NCBI GenBank assembly: GCA_004335835.1 | Contig: RWJK01001774.1 | Coordinates: forward strand, 5,228 to 45,792 | Direction of reading: 5' to 3' | Source of the DNA: Scenedesmus sp. ARA3 | Taxonomy: Eukaryota > Chlorophyta > Chlorophyceae > Sphaeropleales > Scenedesmaceae | DNA: 40,565 nucleotides | Part shown: piece after piece, positions 29,076 through 40,086 of the stretch | Numbering within the stretch: the first letter of the stretch is position 1 | Layout: each line of letters opens with the position of its first letter | Program-made: the position numbers and the translations under genes | The notes under the pieces: model-generated | What the model was told of the DNA's origin: nothing | What the model saw: the letters and a program-made list of their open reading frames with translations, nothing else | Databases searched by the model: none

Positions 29076-32000
29076 ATGGAAGCAGCAGCCCCTCCAGGGT
29101 TTATGGTAAAGCGCGGCGCGCGGGGCAAAACCTCGAGCGACCTAGACCGCGCCGCATCCCTCTCCTCAGCCCCGAGCCTTACATCAGCTGCAGCAGTATC
29201 CCCTTCCGCTGGATCTGGCCAGGACGATGCGCCTTTCGGCTATGAGCGGGTGCCTCCAGTGACAGCAAGCGTGGCTGCGTTTCAGCGGCGCTGCGAGTGG
29301 TTCTATGTTGATCCCTCGGGCGAGGAGCACGGGCCTGTGCCGCTGCAGAAGATCCTGAACTGGCACAAGAAGGGCCACTTCCCAGAGGACGTGAAGGTGA
29401 GGCGGCGGCGGGAGACAGTACACAATGCACCAGGAAGCGATGGCTGTTCCTGCACGACCGTACCTGGCACAATGTTCTCAGGGCTGTGTCATCTGTGGTA
29501 TTGCATTTCGGTTGCTCGCGCCCTGCTGCCGCTGCTGTCATGTCATGCAAAGCAGCTGCTCAGGTCATTGCTTGCTGCCTGCACACCATTAGCACAAACA
29601 ATGGCACGCCAACCACGCTGTTCCCTGCTTGCTGTTGCTGCAGGTGCGCTGCCGCTCGCCTTGGTTCCCTGTGGGTCCGCTGGTCAGGGCCATTGAGGAC
29701 GCACCCGACGCAGACACACCCACAGCAGCAGCACTCTCCCGCGCACCTGGCAGCAGCGCATTCTGCGACGCAGGACCCTTCAGCGCTGCTGCTGCTGCCG
29801 CGCTCGTGCCGCCGCCTCCACCACCGCCGCCGCCGCGGCCGGCCGGCATTAGTGCGGCCGGCAGCGTTCCTGCAGGCTTTCCTGCAAGCGCCGGCGGCGG
29901 CCCGCCGGCTGCGATGAGTCATGACGATGAGCTTAAAGCGCTGTTTGTTGGAGATGCATGGGGCGGCGAGCCTATGTGGTACTACTTTGACCGCAGCGAT
30001 CAGGTGCAGGGGCCCTTTAGTGCCCGGGAGATGATTGGCTGGGTCAGCAGCGGCATGCTGCTGGAGGAGACGCGCATGTGCGGCGCGGACGCCAAGCTGG
30101 GGGTGAGTTGTTATTTCTGTTATGTTGTGTTACAAAAGCACGTGTGATGTTTTGTGTGAGATGCTGTGATGCAAGGTGGTGTGGCATGCTGCTGGAGGAG
30201 ACGCGCATGTGTGGCGCGGACGCAAAGCTCGGGGTGAGTTATCAAAGACTGTTACTTGGTGTCTCATTTGTTACATATGTGTTGTTACCTCTGGTTTCTG
30301 TGATGTGGGGTGGCGGCATGCTGCTGGAGGAGACGCGCATGTGTGGCGCAGACGCAAAGCTCGGGGTGAGTGTGCATATCTTGATGATATAAATGCTTGT
30401 GTATTTACGATTGGCATGTTGCGTGTTGGCAGGCTGCTGGGGGAAACGCGCAGGTGCGGCGCCGACGCCTGTCGCTGCTTCTGTGGCCGGCTTGTGTAGT
30501 GCGGCAGTAGCAGTGTGTTGAGTTTTGAAGCAATGCTGCCGACGTTGAAGTTGCGCCGACATCTGCAGCTGTTGGGGCCACCTTCACCCTTCAGGTCTCT
30601 GCACTGCAACCCTCACGCCAATGCTGTGTTTTACTTGCTTTGACTTGTGTTGACTTTCCGTTGACCGCTGCAGATCCCGCCCGGCCGCAGCCTCTACCAG
30701 CCCCTCTCAGAGCTGCTCCTAGCAGTGCGCCGCGGAGAGCGCTACTCACCAGCAACCTTGGACTCCCTGCGCCGCAAGGGCTCGCTGCCAGTCGCCGGCG
30801 CTGCTGCTGCTGCTGCTGGCGGTGCTGCAGCCGGAGCGCTGCCAGCCCCACCCCCACCCCCTCCACCACCCAGGAGAGCCGACTCTCTCAGTAGCGGCTT
30901 AGGCGATGCATCTGCATCTGCAGCAGCAGCAGCAGCAGGCGGCTACGGGCCGGCTGCTTCTGCATTTGGACCACCTGGCAGGGCGTCAGATGCACCTACT
31001 TGGAGGAGGGATATCCCTCCACCTAGCGGAGGTGGCGGTGGCAGCGCAAGCAGCAGCGTGAGCGGTGCTGCAATGCTGAGAGTGAGCAAGGCAGACAGCA
31101 GTGATGGTGGCGGAGAGGCTGGGGGAAGTGCCCCTGGTAGTGCCCGTGCATCTGGGGGTGGTGGCGGTAATGCTGCGTCAGACGGCGGCGGCGGCGCTGG
31201 TGCTGAGTCAGCAGCAGCAGCAGCAGCAGCAGGGGGCAGCAGCGGCGGCAATGCCAGTGCAGGTGGTGGTGAGGGTGCTGATAGCGCTAAGGCTGCAAGC
31301 TACCACAGCATCAATGCAGCTGCATTGAATGCGGCGCTGGCGCCAGATCAGGATTTCGAATACGGCGAGGATTTCAAACGCCAGCGGCAGGCGCAGGGTT
31401 CAGCCTCGGGGCAGGGTTCAGGGGCCCAGGGCGGCAGGGGTGCTGCTGCTGGCGGGCGTGGCTTTGGGGGAGCTGCAGCAGGCAGGGGTAAGCCAATGCA
31501 GGGCCCTGATGGCGCAGAGCAGCAGCAGCAGCAGCAGCAGATGGGCGCACCAGGGAGTGCACCACTAGCTCAGGTGTCTGCTGCATCGCTGCAGCAGCTG
31601 CTGCAGACGGCCAGCGCTGCCGGCGCCTCGCCGGAGCAGCTGCAGATGCTGCTGGCTAACATGCAGCAGCACCAGCAGCAGCAGCAGCAACAGCAGATGC
31701 AGGCCGCACAGGCTCAAGCTCAGGCGCAGCAGCAGGCAGCCGTTGCAGCGGTGCAGAAGCAGGCACAGGCGGCAGCCATGGCGGCAGCAGGCATGCCAAA
31801 CCTTGCAGGGCTGCAGGGTTTACCGGCCGGCCTGATCAACCTTGGACAAAACCCTGGATCTGGCCCTGGATCTAATGGCCCGGGCAGCATGGGTGGGATG
31901 CTGGTGCCTGCTTCTGCACCCATTGCACTTGCTACTGCTGCCAGTGGCCCAGGGGGCTTGCAGGGACTGCCAGCTGGCATTGCTGCAAGCCTGATGAACC

Positions 32001-32112
32001 TGCAGCTGCAGCAGCAGCAGGGGCGGCAGCAGCTGATGGCGACTGCAAGCGGGCCGATGCTTGTGACGCTGACAAATGCAGGACAGCAGCAGCAGGGGCA
32101 GCAGCAGCCAGG

Positions 32113-32147
<35 letters not shown>

Positions 32148-32629
32148 GGCAGCAGCCTCGTCAGCAGATGGTGCAGGTGCCGCAGCAGATGATGGCAGCA
32201 ATGAACCAGCAGCAGCTGCAGCAGCAGCTGCAGGCGATGCTGCTGCAGCAGCAGCAACAGCAGCTCATGCAGCAGCAGCAAGCCCAGCAGGCGGGACAGC
32301 AGGGGCAGCAGCAGCAGCAGGGTCAGGCTCAGGGCCAGCAGCAGCAGCAGCCTCCACAGCAGCAGCAGGGCCAGCAGCAGCAGCAGGCACAGCAGCAGCT
32401 GCTGCAGCTTCAGCAGCAGCAGCTCCTGCAGCTGCAGCAGCAGATGCAGCAGCAGGCCCAGCAGCAGCAGCAGCAGCAGCAGATGCAGCAGGCTGCACTG
32501 CCTCGTATGGTGTCAGTGCCTTCTGGCGGTGGCCCGCCTGGCATGCCCAATGCTGCAATGTTGGCTGCTCAGGGCCAAGCGGCACTGGGGCAGCAGCATG
32601 CTCAGCAGCAGCAGCAGGGCAGGATGTAG
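29076..32629 (+). CDS. tandem GYF-domain protein with long Gln-rich tail
   Basis: Three exons (29076-29396, 29644-30102, 30674-32629) join in phase 0 to encode 911 aa. GYF domains bind proline-rich ligands and act as adaptors in splicing, translation repression or trafficking. The first domain spans about 75-125 (WFYVDPSGEEHGP, then ILNWHKKGHFP). The second spans about 219-290 (WYYFDRSDQVQGPF, MIGWVSSGML, LYQPLSELL) and crosses the second intron. Between them is a polyproline run (about 163-171) that could itself be a GYF ligand. From about residue 300 the protein is Gly/Ser/Ala-rich, and from about 540 it is Gln-rich with Met and Leu, resembling prion-like or coactivator tails. Start chosen at the first ATG before GYF1. 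The last codons are echoed downstream of the stop. Confidence 0.85.
30181..30470 (+). repeat. 3' copies of exon 2 of the first GYF gene
   Basis: After the donor at 30102, copies of the GMLLEETRMCGADAKLG end recur with donors at 30233 and 30365 (spacing 131 and 132). A shorter decayed piece lies near 30432-30470. The first two remain open and keep GGGGTGAGT donors. Confidence 0.85.
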
Positions 32630-32699
32630 ACCGGCTTGTGCATTGGCTTGTATGCCAGCTGAAAATGCAGCTGAGCTGTCTGCATCCTATGCCTGTTGG

Positions 32700-32796
32700 C
32701 TGGGCAGGGCCCAGCAGCACTAGGGCAGCAGCACACTCAGCAGCAGCAGTAGCACTCAGCAGCAGCAGTAGCACTCAGCAGCAGCAGCAGTAGATC
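32700..32796 (+). repeat. copies of the first GYF gene's 3' end after its stop
   Basis: Blocks of the type CACTCAGCAGCAGCAGTAG repeat two to three times after the stop at 32629. They are preceded by GGGCAGGGCCCAGCAGCACTAGGG, which matches the coding end around LGQQHAQQQQQ. The flank ATGCCAGCTGA-TGCAGCTG-GCTGT also occurs twice. Confidence 0.7.
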
Positions 32797-34509
32797 ATAT
32801 GCCAGCTGATGTGCAGCTGGGCTGTTTGCATGGATGCTATGCGGTTTCGCAGTGCTAGTGCTGACTACCACCGCTTGATTACCGCTTGCGTCTGCTGCAA
32901 GACTCAGCACTGTGTGCAGTAAGGTTCTTCCTTGTCCTTGCATTGTTCAAGCAGCTTGGCACCAGTGCGTTATGTCAGGGTTTGTTGGTGGTTGGGTGTG
33001 ACTTGCGCATTGAGAAATGGCCTCCGTGCATGGCTGCATGGTGCCTTGTCACTGTGTGCGTGTTGGACTGTGTTGGCATACTGCTATGCCTCATGAGTAA
33101 GGCATGCATGTTATAACATAGTTACAAGCGTATGTCATATGCACGTGGCGTTGTTGGTAGCATATGGCTGTGCTGGGCACTTGCCCGCTTTCTGTGTGGT
33201 TTGTTGTGTGGTAGATTATCATACCAGGGTGCTCGGGGGTAGTAATGTCGCCAGAAGAAGTAGAGGGGTGCTTTGTAGTGTTTTGCTAGGCTATCAGCAC
33301 TTGACAAATCGTTGATAGTCGACAGGCTGCACAGGGCATTTGCGGCCATTCAGCTTTGCTTGTTGGGGCTGTCGTTGCATTTGGCCTATGGTTTGAGCAG
33401 CACCCAGACCGCTGGTTTGGTATGGTTGACAATCTTGCCTTGCACTGCGGTTGTTGCATGCCATGTTTTGCAACGCACTGATGCAGGTACGCATACCTGC
33501 TGTGGCACTGCAAATTGTGTGTGCGTTGGTCCGAGGTGGCGGCCTGCTGCTCAGCATAATAGCGTTGTTTCCATGGTACATGGTGGTGCAGGTGGAGCAA
33601 GCAAAATGGTGAAAGTTTCAGGCGTTTGGGTTGCACGTGGGTCCTCAATTGACGGTGGAACACGGATGAGACGCGACAGCATTGCTGAGCAGTAGGTGAC
33701 AGTGAAGATGAGCCTGCAGCTGCAGGCCATTTGCCCCCTGGCGTAAGATGGGCCTCGATGCCAACATGTACGGATTTAAACGTATCTGATGATAGTGAAT
33801 GGTCGCTTGTTGTGCCGATCAAGGTGTTGACCTGCGAAAGGGTTATAGGAGCCTGCAGCGCTCCCCAAGCGACGCAGTGGGTTGGCTGAGCGAACCGCTT
33901 CCATCCCTGTGATAGCACCACTGACAAAGCTCGTCTGACGGTTTTGTCAGTGATTACAACAGGGTGCTGCATAGTCCGCAGCCGATACGCCATTGATGAA
34001 CGTGTGAGTGCACAGGAAAGGTTAGGGCAGTTTCCCTTGCACATTGCGTTCTGAGCGATCGGCAGCTACGTAAACACATAGCAGTAGGTCTGCACATCAT
34101 CCACTGGCAGCGGCCAAGTGTGCTGGTAAGCAACGAGTGACTCTGGCTGCTCTTCACGTTGTAGTCGAGAAGTGCTCTTTCAGCTGGATGATCAGCGCAA
34201 GCGTCACATAATGTCAACAATAAATATATGATCATTGGTCTTGTAGAGGTTCGGCATTGTAAGCTGCTGCTGGTAACGCAGGGTGCTGTCCAACTGCCGT
34301 GCACCCGCCCTGCACCCATCACAGCGTTGGTGTGGACAACCACGCCTTCAGAGAAGTGCCTGCAACACGTAAATAAATCTCATTTCACCTGGCATCGCTT
34401 ACCTGGTCTTGCAGGGACACAACAGCAACAGCAGCAGTGTACAGCAGCGGTGTACAGCAGCAGTGCACCACTGCTCCTCCTGCAAGTAGCACAGCACTGA
34501 CACTTCACC
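32797..34509. other. intergenic between the two GYF genes
   Basis: About 1.7 kb without a supported gene. A 252-codon open frame on the minus strand (34044-33286) is long for chance, but its product is Cys/His/Ser-rich, nearly free of acidic residues and has no recognised motif. The stretch TAAATATA at 34221-34228, about 290 bp before the next start codon, could be a TATA-like element of the second GYF gene. Confidence 0.4.
34221..34228 (+). promoter_or_regulatory. TATA-like element upstream of second GYF gene
   Basis: TAAATATA is the most AT-rich word in the region upstream of the start codon at 34510. The distance would imply a leader of about 250 nt. There is no other support. Confidence 0.2.
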
Positions 34510-37054
34510 ATGGGCAGTCGGTGGTGGCAGCATGACGACCGCACAGGCGGCGAGGCGCCGCGTGCAGCATATAACAGCGGCCATAGTGCTGCATACGGCC
34601 GCCAGCAGGACGCCGCGCAGCAGCAGTACAGCGCCGCACAGCAGCAGCAGCAGCAGGCTGCACTGCGTGCAGATGCGGAGCCGTTCAAACCGCAGGGTCC
34701 AGCACCTGGGTTTAACAGGGCAGCGCAAACCGCCAGCAAGGCAGCAGCACTGCCCAAGGTGTGGGAGTACGAGGACCCTCTGAAGGATGTGCACGGGCCC
34801 TTCGACGCTGCACAGATCATCAACTGGTTTGCGCAGGTGGGCTGGGCGTTTGCAGGAAAGCTTGCAGGAGTTCTGCAGGGCATCTTTGAGGCGATCTTGC
34901 TGGACAGCAGTCGAAATAGCCTTGCACAGAAGATGAGCAGGAGAGTTGGCAGGGCAGCTTGCAGGACAGCTTGCAGGACAGAGTGTAGGGCGGCTTGCAG
35001 GAGCCTGGGTGCCAGGCATGCGTGCTTAAGAGTGCAATGCCAGCCGCACGGCAGGCGTAATTGCAGCACGTGCTGCCTTTGCCAGAGGCAGCAGGGGCGC
35101 TAGAGTGGCGAGCTTGTAAAAGGACGAATATGTAGTAAACGCCTGGTTACGCACGCTCAAGCAATGCTGGACCTGACATGGACTGCTTGGCTGCGACAGG
35201 CAGGCGGCGCAGCCCACAAGCTTGCACCTGTGCTGCAACCGCATTTTGCATGTAGCTCTTTACACAGCTCACTTCATCCGGCTACTCTCAAATGCTTTAC
35301 ATGCCAAACAACTTTGAAACCCCATGTTAACAGCTGCCCAGCTCCTGAAGACGGCATCACATCACAGTGACACATATCCATCGTTGTTCGTTGGTGCTGC
35401 TGCTGCCACCTCCTGCAACCTGCTGCAACCCGCTGCCTGCTTTGATGCTGCTTGCAGGACTGGTTTGGCACCGACCTGAAGATCCGCAGGATCGGGCAGT
35501 ACTGGACAATGCTGGAGTATGTGCTCGAGGTGGGCCACAGCAGCAGCAGCAGCAGCAGCAGCAGGCATAGGTTCGATTGCAGTAGCTGCGCCTTTTGTCT
35601 GGAGTGAAAAAGCTCAGCAGTGTGCCAGCACATCAGGGCGGTCCCCGGGTCATGTGACACCACAGCCCTGTGAGCTGTGAGGGTTGTGTGTACGCATTGG
35701 TCTAGCTGGCAGACAATAGCAAGACTGCAGGTAGCAAGACTGCATCTTGGCAGATGGTGATGCTGGCAGGACAAGGCAGACTGCAAATGCAATTTCATGC
35801 ACACTCCAGCCCGCTGCAGCAGCTGCACGCAAAGGCCCAGAACAGTCCCGTTGTGTCATTCGAGTTGCGCATGCTTACCAAGTGTCAGCCTGTTTGCCTG
35901 CCTGCTCTTCACATATAGTCAACATGTAGTCAACATAGAATCAATGTGTGCAATGTTTCCGCTGCTGTAGGAGCTCAAGGCTGAAGCCAGGGGCACAACA
36001 GGGCCCTCTGCAGGAGGCTACCTCAGCGCTCCGCAGCAGCTGCCCCAAACTGCCACCACACCAGCAGCCAACTTTGCAGCAGCAAGGAGCCATGCGGCTG
36101 TCAGTGCAGCACCTGCAGCTGCTGCTGGAGTTGCTGCCGGCGGTGCTGCGGCGGCTGCGTACGGCCGCAGTGCCGGTGCCAGCGGCGTGCGAGGCCGCGG
36201 CGCGACAGCAGCAGCAGATTACGGCGATTATGGCGCCGGCGGAGACTACGGCGCACCTGCTGCTGCTGCTGCTGTTGATCAGCGGGGTGGCGGCGGCTGG
36301 GACGGCGGCGCCGGCTGGGGTGACAGTGCAGCCGCCGGCGGCCGAGGGGGTGGTGGGCGCGGTGGTCGGCTGGCCATGGGTATGGGCGGTGGCAGGGAGC
36401 GGGAGCCGCGGCAGTGGGAGCAGCATGACGATCGGCTTGCAGGAGGCAGTGCCACAAGCGATCCGAGATCTGCTGCTGGTTACTCAGCTGGTGTGCAGCT
36501 GGGCACTGACGGCAAATGGGAGAGGGGCCATGTGATCAGCGGCGACAGGCGGGGAGGAGATAGGGGGCTCGGAGGCGGCGGCAGGGACAGGGTGGCAGGC
36601 GGCGGCAGGGCGGGCGATTACAACCAAGGCGGCGGCGGCGGCAGCGGTTATCAGGATTACGATTCGTACGGAGATGATTACGGCAGCAGCGGCAGGCGCG
36701 GCGGGCGGCAGGCCGGCGGCTACGATCGTGCAAACAAGATCCTTGAGGGAGATGATGATGATGAGTATGGCGGCAGCAGTAAGGGTGGCGTGCGGGGCAG
36801 GGGTGCACGTGACGCACGGGGCCCGGGCGCTGCTGCTGCTGCCGCTGCTGCAAATGCTGCTCTAGGTCAGCCAGGTGCAGCTGGGGCAGGCCCTGCTGAA
36901 GCGCCACGCCCTGCTGCTGGTAGGGAGAGGCGAGCAGGGGCTGGTTCCGCTGCTGCAGCTGCTGCTGTCGCTGCCGCAACAGCTGGCATTGCAGGAGTGA
37001 CAGTTGGCAGTGGCAGCAGCGGCGCAGCAGGCGGTGATGGCTGGGGTGATGCAC

Positions 37055-37086
<32 letters not shown>

Positions 37087-38448
37087 ACAGGGGTTGATGG
37101 CTGGGGGGACAGTGGAGGTGATGCGCCAGCAGCAGCAGCAGCAGCAGGTGATGGCTGGGGCAGCAGCCCCAGCAAGCCAGCAGCAGCAGCAGCAGTAAAG
37201 AGCACAAAGGCTGCTGTCAAAGCAGCAGCAGCCAGCACAGGAAAGCCCGCAGCAGATGAGTCGGCTGCTGGGCCAGCAGCAGCAGCAGCAGACAAGGCAG
37301 CGGCAGCAGCAGCAGCAGCAGCTGACAACTCAGCGCTGCCTGCTAGCCTGGACTCACCTGCAGCTGGGCCAGCAGCTGCTGCTGCTGATGCATCTACTGC
37401 TGCTGCTGCTGAAGATGGCTGGGGTTCTGGTGCCACCCCAAGCCCTAAGGCGTCAGAGCCAGACACAGCAGCAGCAGCAGCAGTGGACCCACCCGCCGCC
37501 GTCGATGCAGCAGCAGCCGCCACTGCTGCTGAGTCAGCCGCCGCCACTGCTGCTGAGTCAGCAGCCGCCACTGCTGCTGAGTCAGCAGCCGCCACTGCTG
37601 CTGAGTCAGCAGCCGCCAGCGGCTGCTGCAGCGGCAGCAGTACGCCGGCAGCCAAGCCGCCAGTGCTGCCTCGTGCCTCTTCCAGCTCTCCCCGGGAGGG
37701 CTCCCCAGCCCGCCAGGAGCAGCAGCAGCAGCAGGATGAGTCAGCAGGGTCAGGTTTAGACAGTGCTTCTAAGCCCAAGCTGTCAGGCGTGCGGGCGCTG
37801 ATTGCGCAGCAGGAGCAGCAGCTGCGGCAGGCGGCAGCAGCAGCAGCAAAGCCTGGTTCCCGGACCACCACGCCGCCTCGCTCGCCCATCCGGCCTGTTT
37901 CGAGCTTTGAGAGGCTCTCGCAGGCTGGCGCCGGCAGCAGCAGCGGCGCGGCGAGCCCTGCTGCTGCTGCTGCTGCTGCTGGCGGCTCTCCAGGGTTTGG
38001 CTCGAGGCCCAGCTCAGCAGATGGCAAGGCAGAGGGTGGTAAGGAGGAATCCAAGCCAGCAGCGGCAGCAGCAGCAGCAGCAGATGTTGACAAGCCGGCC
38101 GCAGCAGAGGAGGGCACGCCGGCAGCAGCAGCAGATGCTGACAAGCCAGCAACAGCAGCAACAGCAGCAGCTGAGGAGGGGAAGCCAGCAGCAGCAGCAG
38201 CAGCAGATGTGGGCGTGGAGGTCAAGGATGCCAAGGCTGTGTCAAGCCTCACTGCAGGCATTTTCAGCAGGGTGGCTGGCGCTCTGTCAGGCCTGGCTGG
38301 CGGCGGCTCACCTGCAGCAGCAGCAGCACCACCACCATCAGCAGCAGCAGCAACAGCAGATGGTGGTGACGATGACAAGCAGGCAGGCGAGAAGGCGGAG
38401 GGCGCTGCTGCTGAGGCTGCTGTGGCTGCAGTGAAGGATGCGCTGTGA
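34510..38448 (+). CDS. GYF-domain protein with GW/WG motifs
   Basis: Three exons (34510-34836, 35458-35529, 35971-38448) join in phase 0 to encode 958 aa. A single GYF domain spans about residues 78-140 (VWEYEDPLKDVHGPF, QIINWFAQDWFGTDLKIRR, MLEYVLEEL) and is split by both introns. The rest is low complexity: Gly/Arg-rich with an RGG cluster (about 255-270), then Ala-rich with Pro/Ser. Tryptophans in the tail are mostly in GW or GWG context, near 243, 249, 490, 510, 527 and 616. Such motifs bind Argonaute proteins in other systems, and a GYF protein with GW motifs (NERD) is known from Arabidopsis, so a silencing or translational-repression role is possible but inferred. Four tandem AATAAES repeats occur near residues 650-680. 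The gene is unlike its GYF neighbour outside the domain, so it is not a recent duplicate. Confidence 0.83.
34840..35010. repeat. GCTTGCAGGA-type short repeats in intron 1 of the second GYF gene
   Basis: The word GCTTGCAGGA and variants (GCTTGCAGGACA, GTTCTGCAGG) recur at least six times. Each contains TGCAGG, the acceptor consensus of this genome, so the intron is full of acceptor-like sites. Confidence 0.6.
37512..37616. repeat. 24-nt in-frame repeat encoding AATAAES
   Basis: Four near-identical units of GCCACTGCTGCTGAGTCAGC are repeated in frame within the second GYF gene. The copies are almost identical, so the expansion is recent or homogenised. Confidence 0.85.
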
Positions 38449-38509
38449 GCAGCTCAGCAGGTAGTGCTCGATTAGGGGGCGGCTTGTCTGCAGCAGCAAC
38501 CGCAACATC

Positions 38510-38716
38510 ATCATCAGCAGCAGACGGCTGCAGTGAAGGATGCGCTGTGAGCAGTGGGTTGAAGCGCAGGAGGAGGCACAGCCAGCAGCAACAGCAGCGC
38601 TGTACTGCTACGTTGCAGTAGCAGGCGGCTGCAGTGCTGTAAGCAGCTGCCTGACCAGGGTGACGGCTCGCCTGCAGCATCAGCAGCAGACGGCTGCAGT
38701 GAGGGATGCGCTGTCA
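38510..38716 (+). repeat. copies of the second GYF gene's end after its stop
   Basis: GCAGTGAAGGATGCGCTGTGA, the last codons and stop at 38428-38448, recurs at 38534-38550 and, with substitutions, at about 38694-38714. The preceding CAGCAGCAGACGGCT is also shared. This follows the same pattern as in the other genes. Confidence 0.8.
38638..38642 (+). terminator. candidate polyadenylation signal TGTAA
   Basis: TGTAA is the usual polyadenylation signal in chlorophycean algae. It occurs 190 nt after the stop of the second GYF gene. A further TGTAA lies at 39185-39189. No transcript evidence is available to choose between them. Confidence 0.3.
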
Positions 38717-39363
38717 GCGGTGCCTGATCAGGAGGCTTGTGCTGGTTTGTTTTGTTAACTGTTGTTACCTAGGGTGGGCATAGTCCCACTGGCTGGTCTG
38801 TTGCAGCTGCAGAGCTTGTTGTGCAGGGCTGTTGACAGAGACTTTGCATGTTGCATGTAGGCATTCTGAACACCTGTCACAGGCATGCTGTGCTACTGGT
38901 GTCTTAAGACTTCTACGTGCCTGCGCACGTGCACATGAGGTGGGGCGTTGATGCTGTCTGGTAGTTGCTGGTGTTTCATATGCTTGCCCTGTAGCAGCTG
39001 CAGGCGCCTGGATGAATGCCGACACAGCTGTTGCAGCCACAGTCCCGGACAGCAGTGCTGTGTGTGCAAAAGTAGTTGTGTTTCCATTTACTTTGTTGTG
39101 TTCTACACATTGTTGAGCCTCATACGCTTGATCAGGCAACCCCGGCTGGACTCGCAAGCTTGCTGATAGCTGTTCTTGGATGCATGTAACAGAGACGGCG
39201 GAAATGGCAAGACCCGTGTCATGATGATGACGAATCTCGAACCCTACTAGGGTTTTAGTAAAACCTTGTCAATGAGTGTGAAGAACGTTGGTGATTGCAC
39301 ACCAATCCTTACAGAAATGTGATCAGTCAGTCAACACATCATGCAAGCAGTTTGTGCGCTGCA

Positions 39364-39600
39364 ATGGCAGCCCTGAACAGCACACCTGCGCTCTCTGAAA
39401 GTGAGGCACTCGGCGGCCTGTGTGGTGCTGTTGCACTGCTGCAGCGGAGATCAACAAATTGCGACCTATCGAGTTACAATGACACTCTGAAAGTGCAACA
39501 GCAAATGCGTACGACAGGACATCACGTTGACAAGTACTTGCAGCAATCCCAAAGTATGAGTTCTGTCATCAGCGGGCTTGACAGCAGCAAAAAGGGGTAA
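39364..39600 (+). CDS. possible small intronless protein, 78 aa
   Basis: This open frame begins MAALNSTPALSESEALGGLC and ends GLDSSKKG before TAA. It has a more balanced amino-acid composition than the chance frames around it and looks mostly helical, with hydrophobic spacing through its middle (for example TLKVQQQMR and YLQQSQSMSSVISGL). Codon use is less GC-rich than in the other genes. I do not recognise the family. It may be a real small gene, an exon of a larger gene or chance. Confidence 0.3.
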   Translation: MAALNSTPALSESEALGGLCGAVALLQRRSTNCDLSSYNDTLKVQQQMRTTGHHVDKYLQQSQSMSSVISGLDSSKKG

Positions 39601-40086
39601 AAAGTGCATGCAGACAGCAGTACTACTCTACATAGTATGGAAGCTCAGTGGATGCACAGTATCAAGTGCAGTATCAAGTGAAGCACTAAGTGCAGCAACC
39701 ACAGCAACAAGCTGAAACACATGTTGAAACCCTGCAAGGCGGCGCTCTTGTCATTGCAAGCAATCAATCCTTCAGTCATGCAGCCTGCCAGTTTAGGTAA
39801 GTTCTCAACCAACCGGTCAGTACTGTACTCCCCTTGCGAAACCCAACGCAAGCAACCCAGCCAGCACGCTTCAGGTAACAGTAGGCAACCACCCAAGCTG
39901 CTGCTTGAACAGCCCACTCGGAGCATCGGGAGACTTGAGGCGGGGTTTCCTATTCCAGCATTGCTTGAAGGTGCACGCCCATGTGTACTGCGTACATTTG
40001 TCCTGTCTTTTTACAGCCACCCCCGTCAGCACCCTTGCCAAGGTCCTTGGGCAGGTTTTTGTAAAGTTTAAGCCACGCGACAGCGC
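39601..40086. other. no supported gene
   Basis: Short open frames on both strands without recognisable motifs. It contains the short repeat AGTATCAAGTGCAGTATCAAGTGAAGCAC near 39658. It probably includes the 3' flank of the minus-strand gene at the right edge. Confidence 0.4.

Noticed and set aside
36867..38378. 503-aa open frame on the minus strand
   Set aside because: It is Ala/Ser/Leu low complexity lying exactly opposite the GCN/CAG-rich last exon of the second GYF gene. The bias removes stops from the opposite strand.
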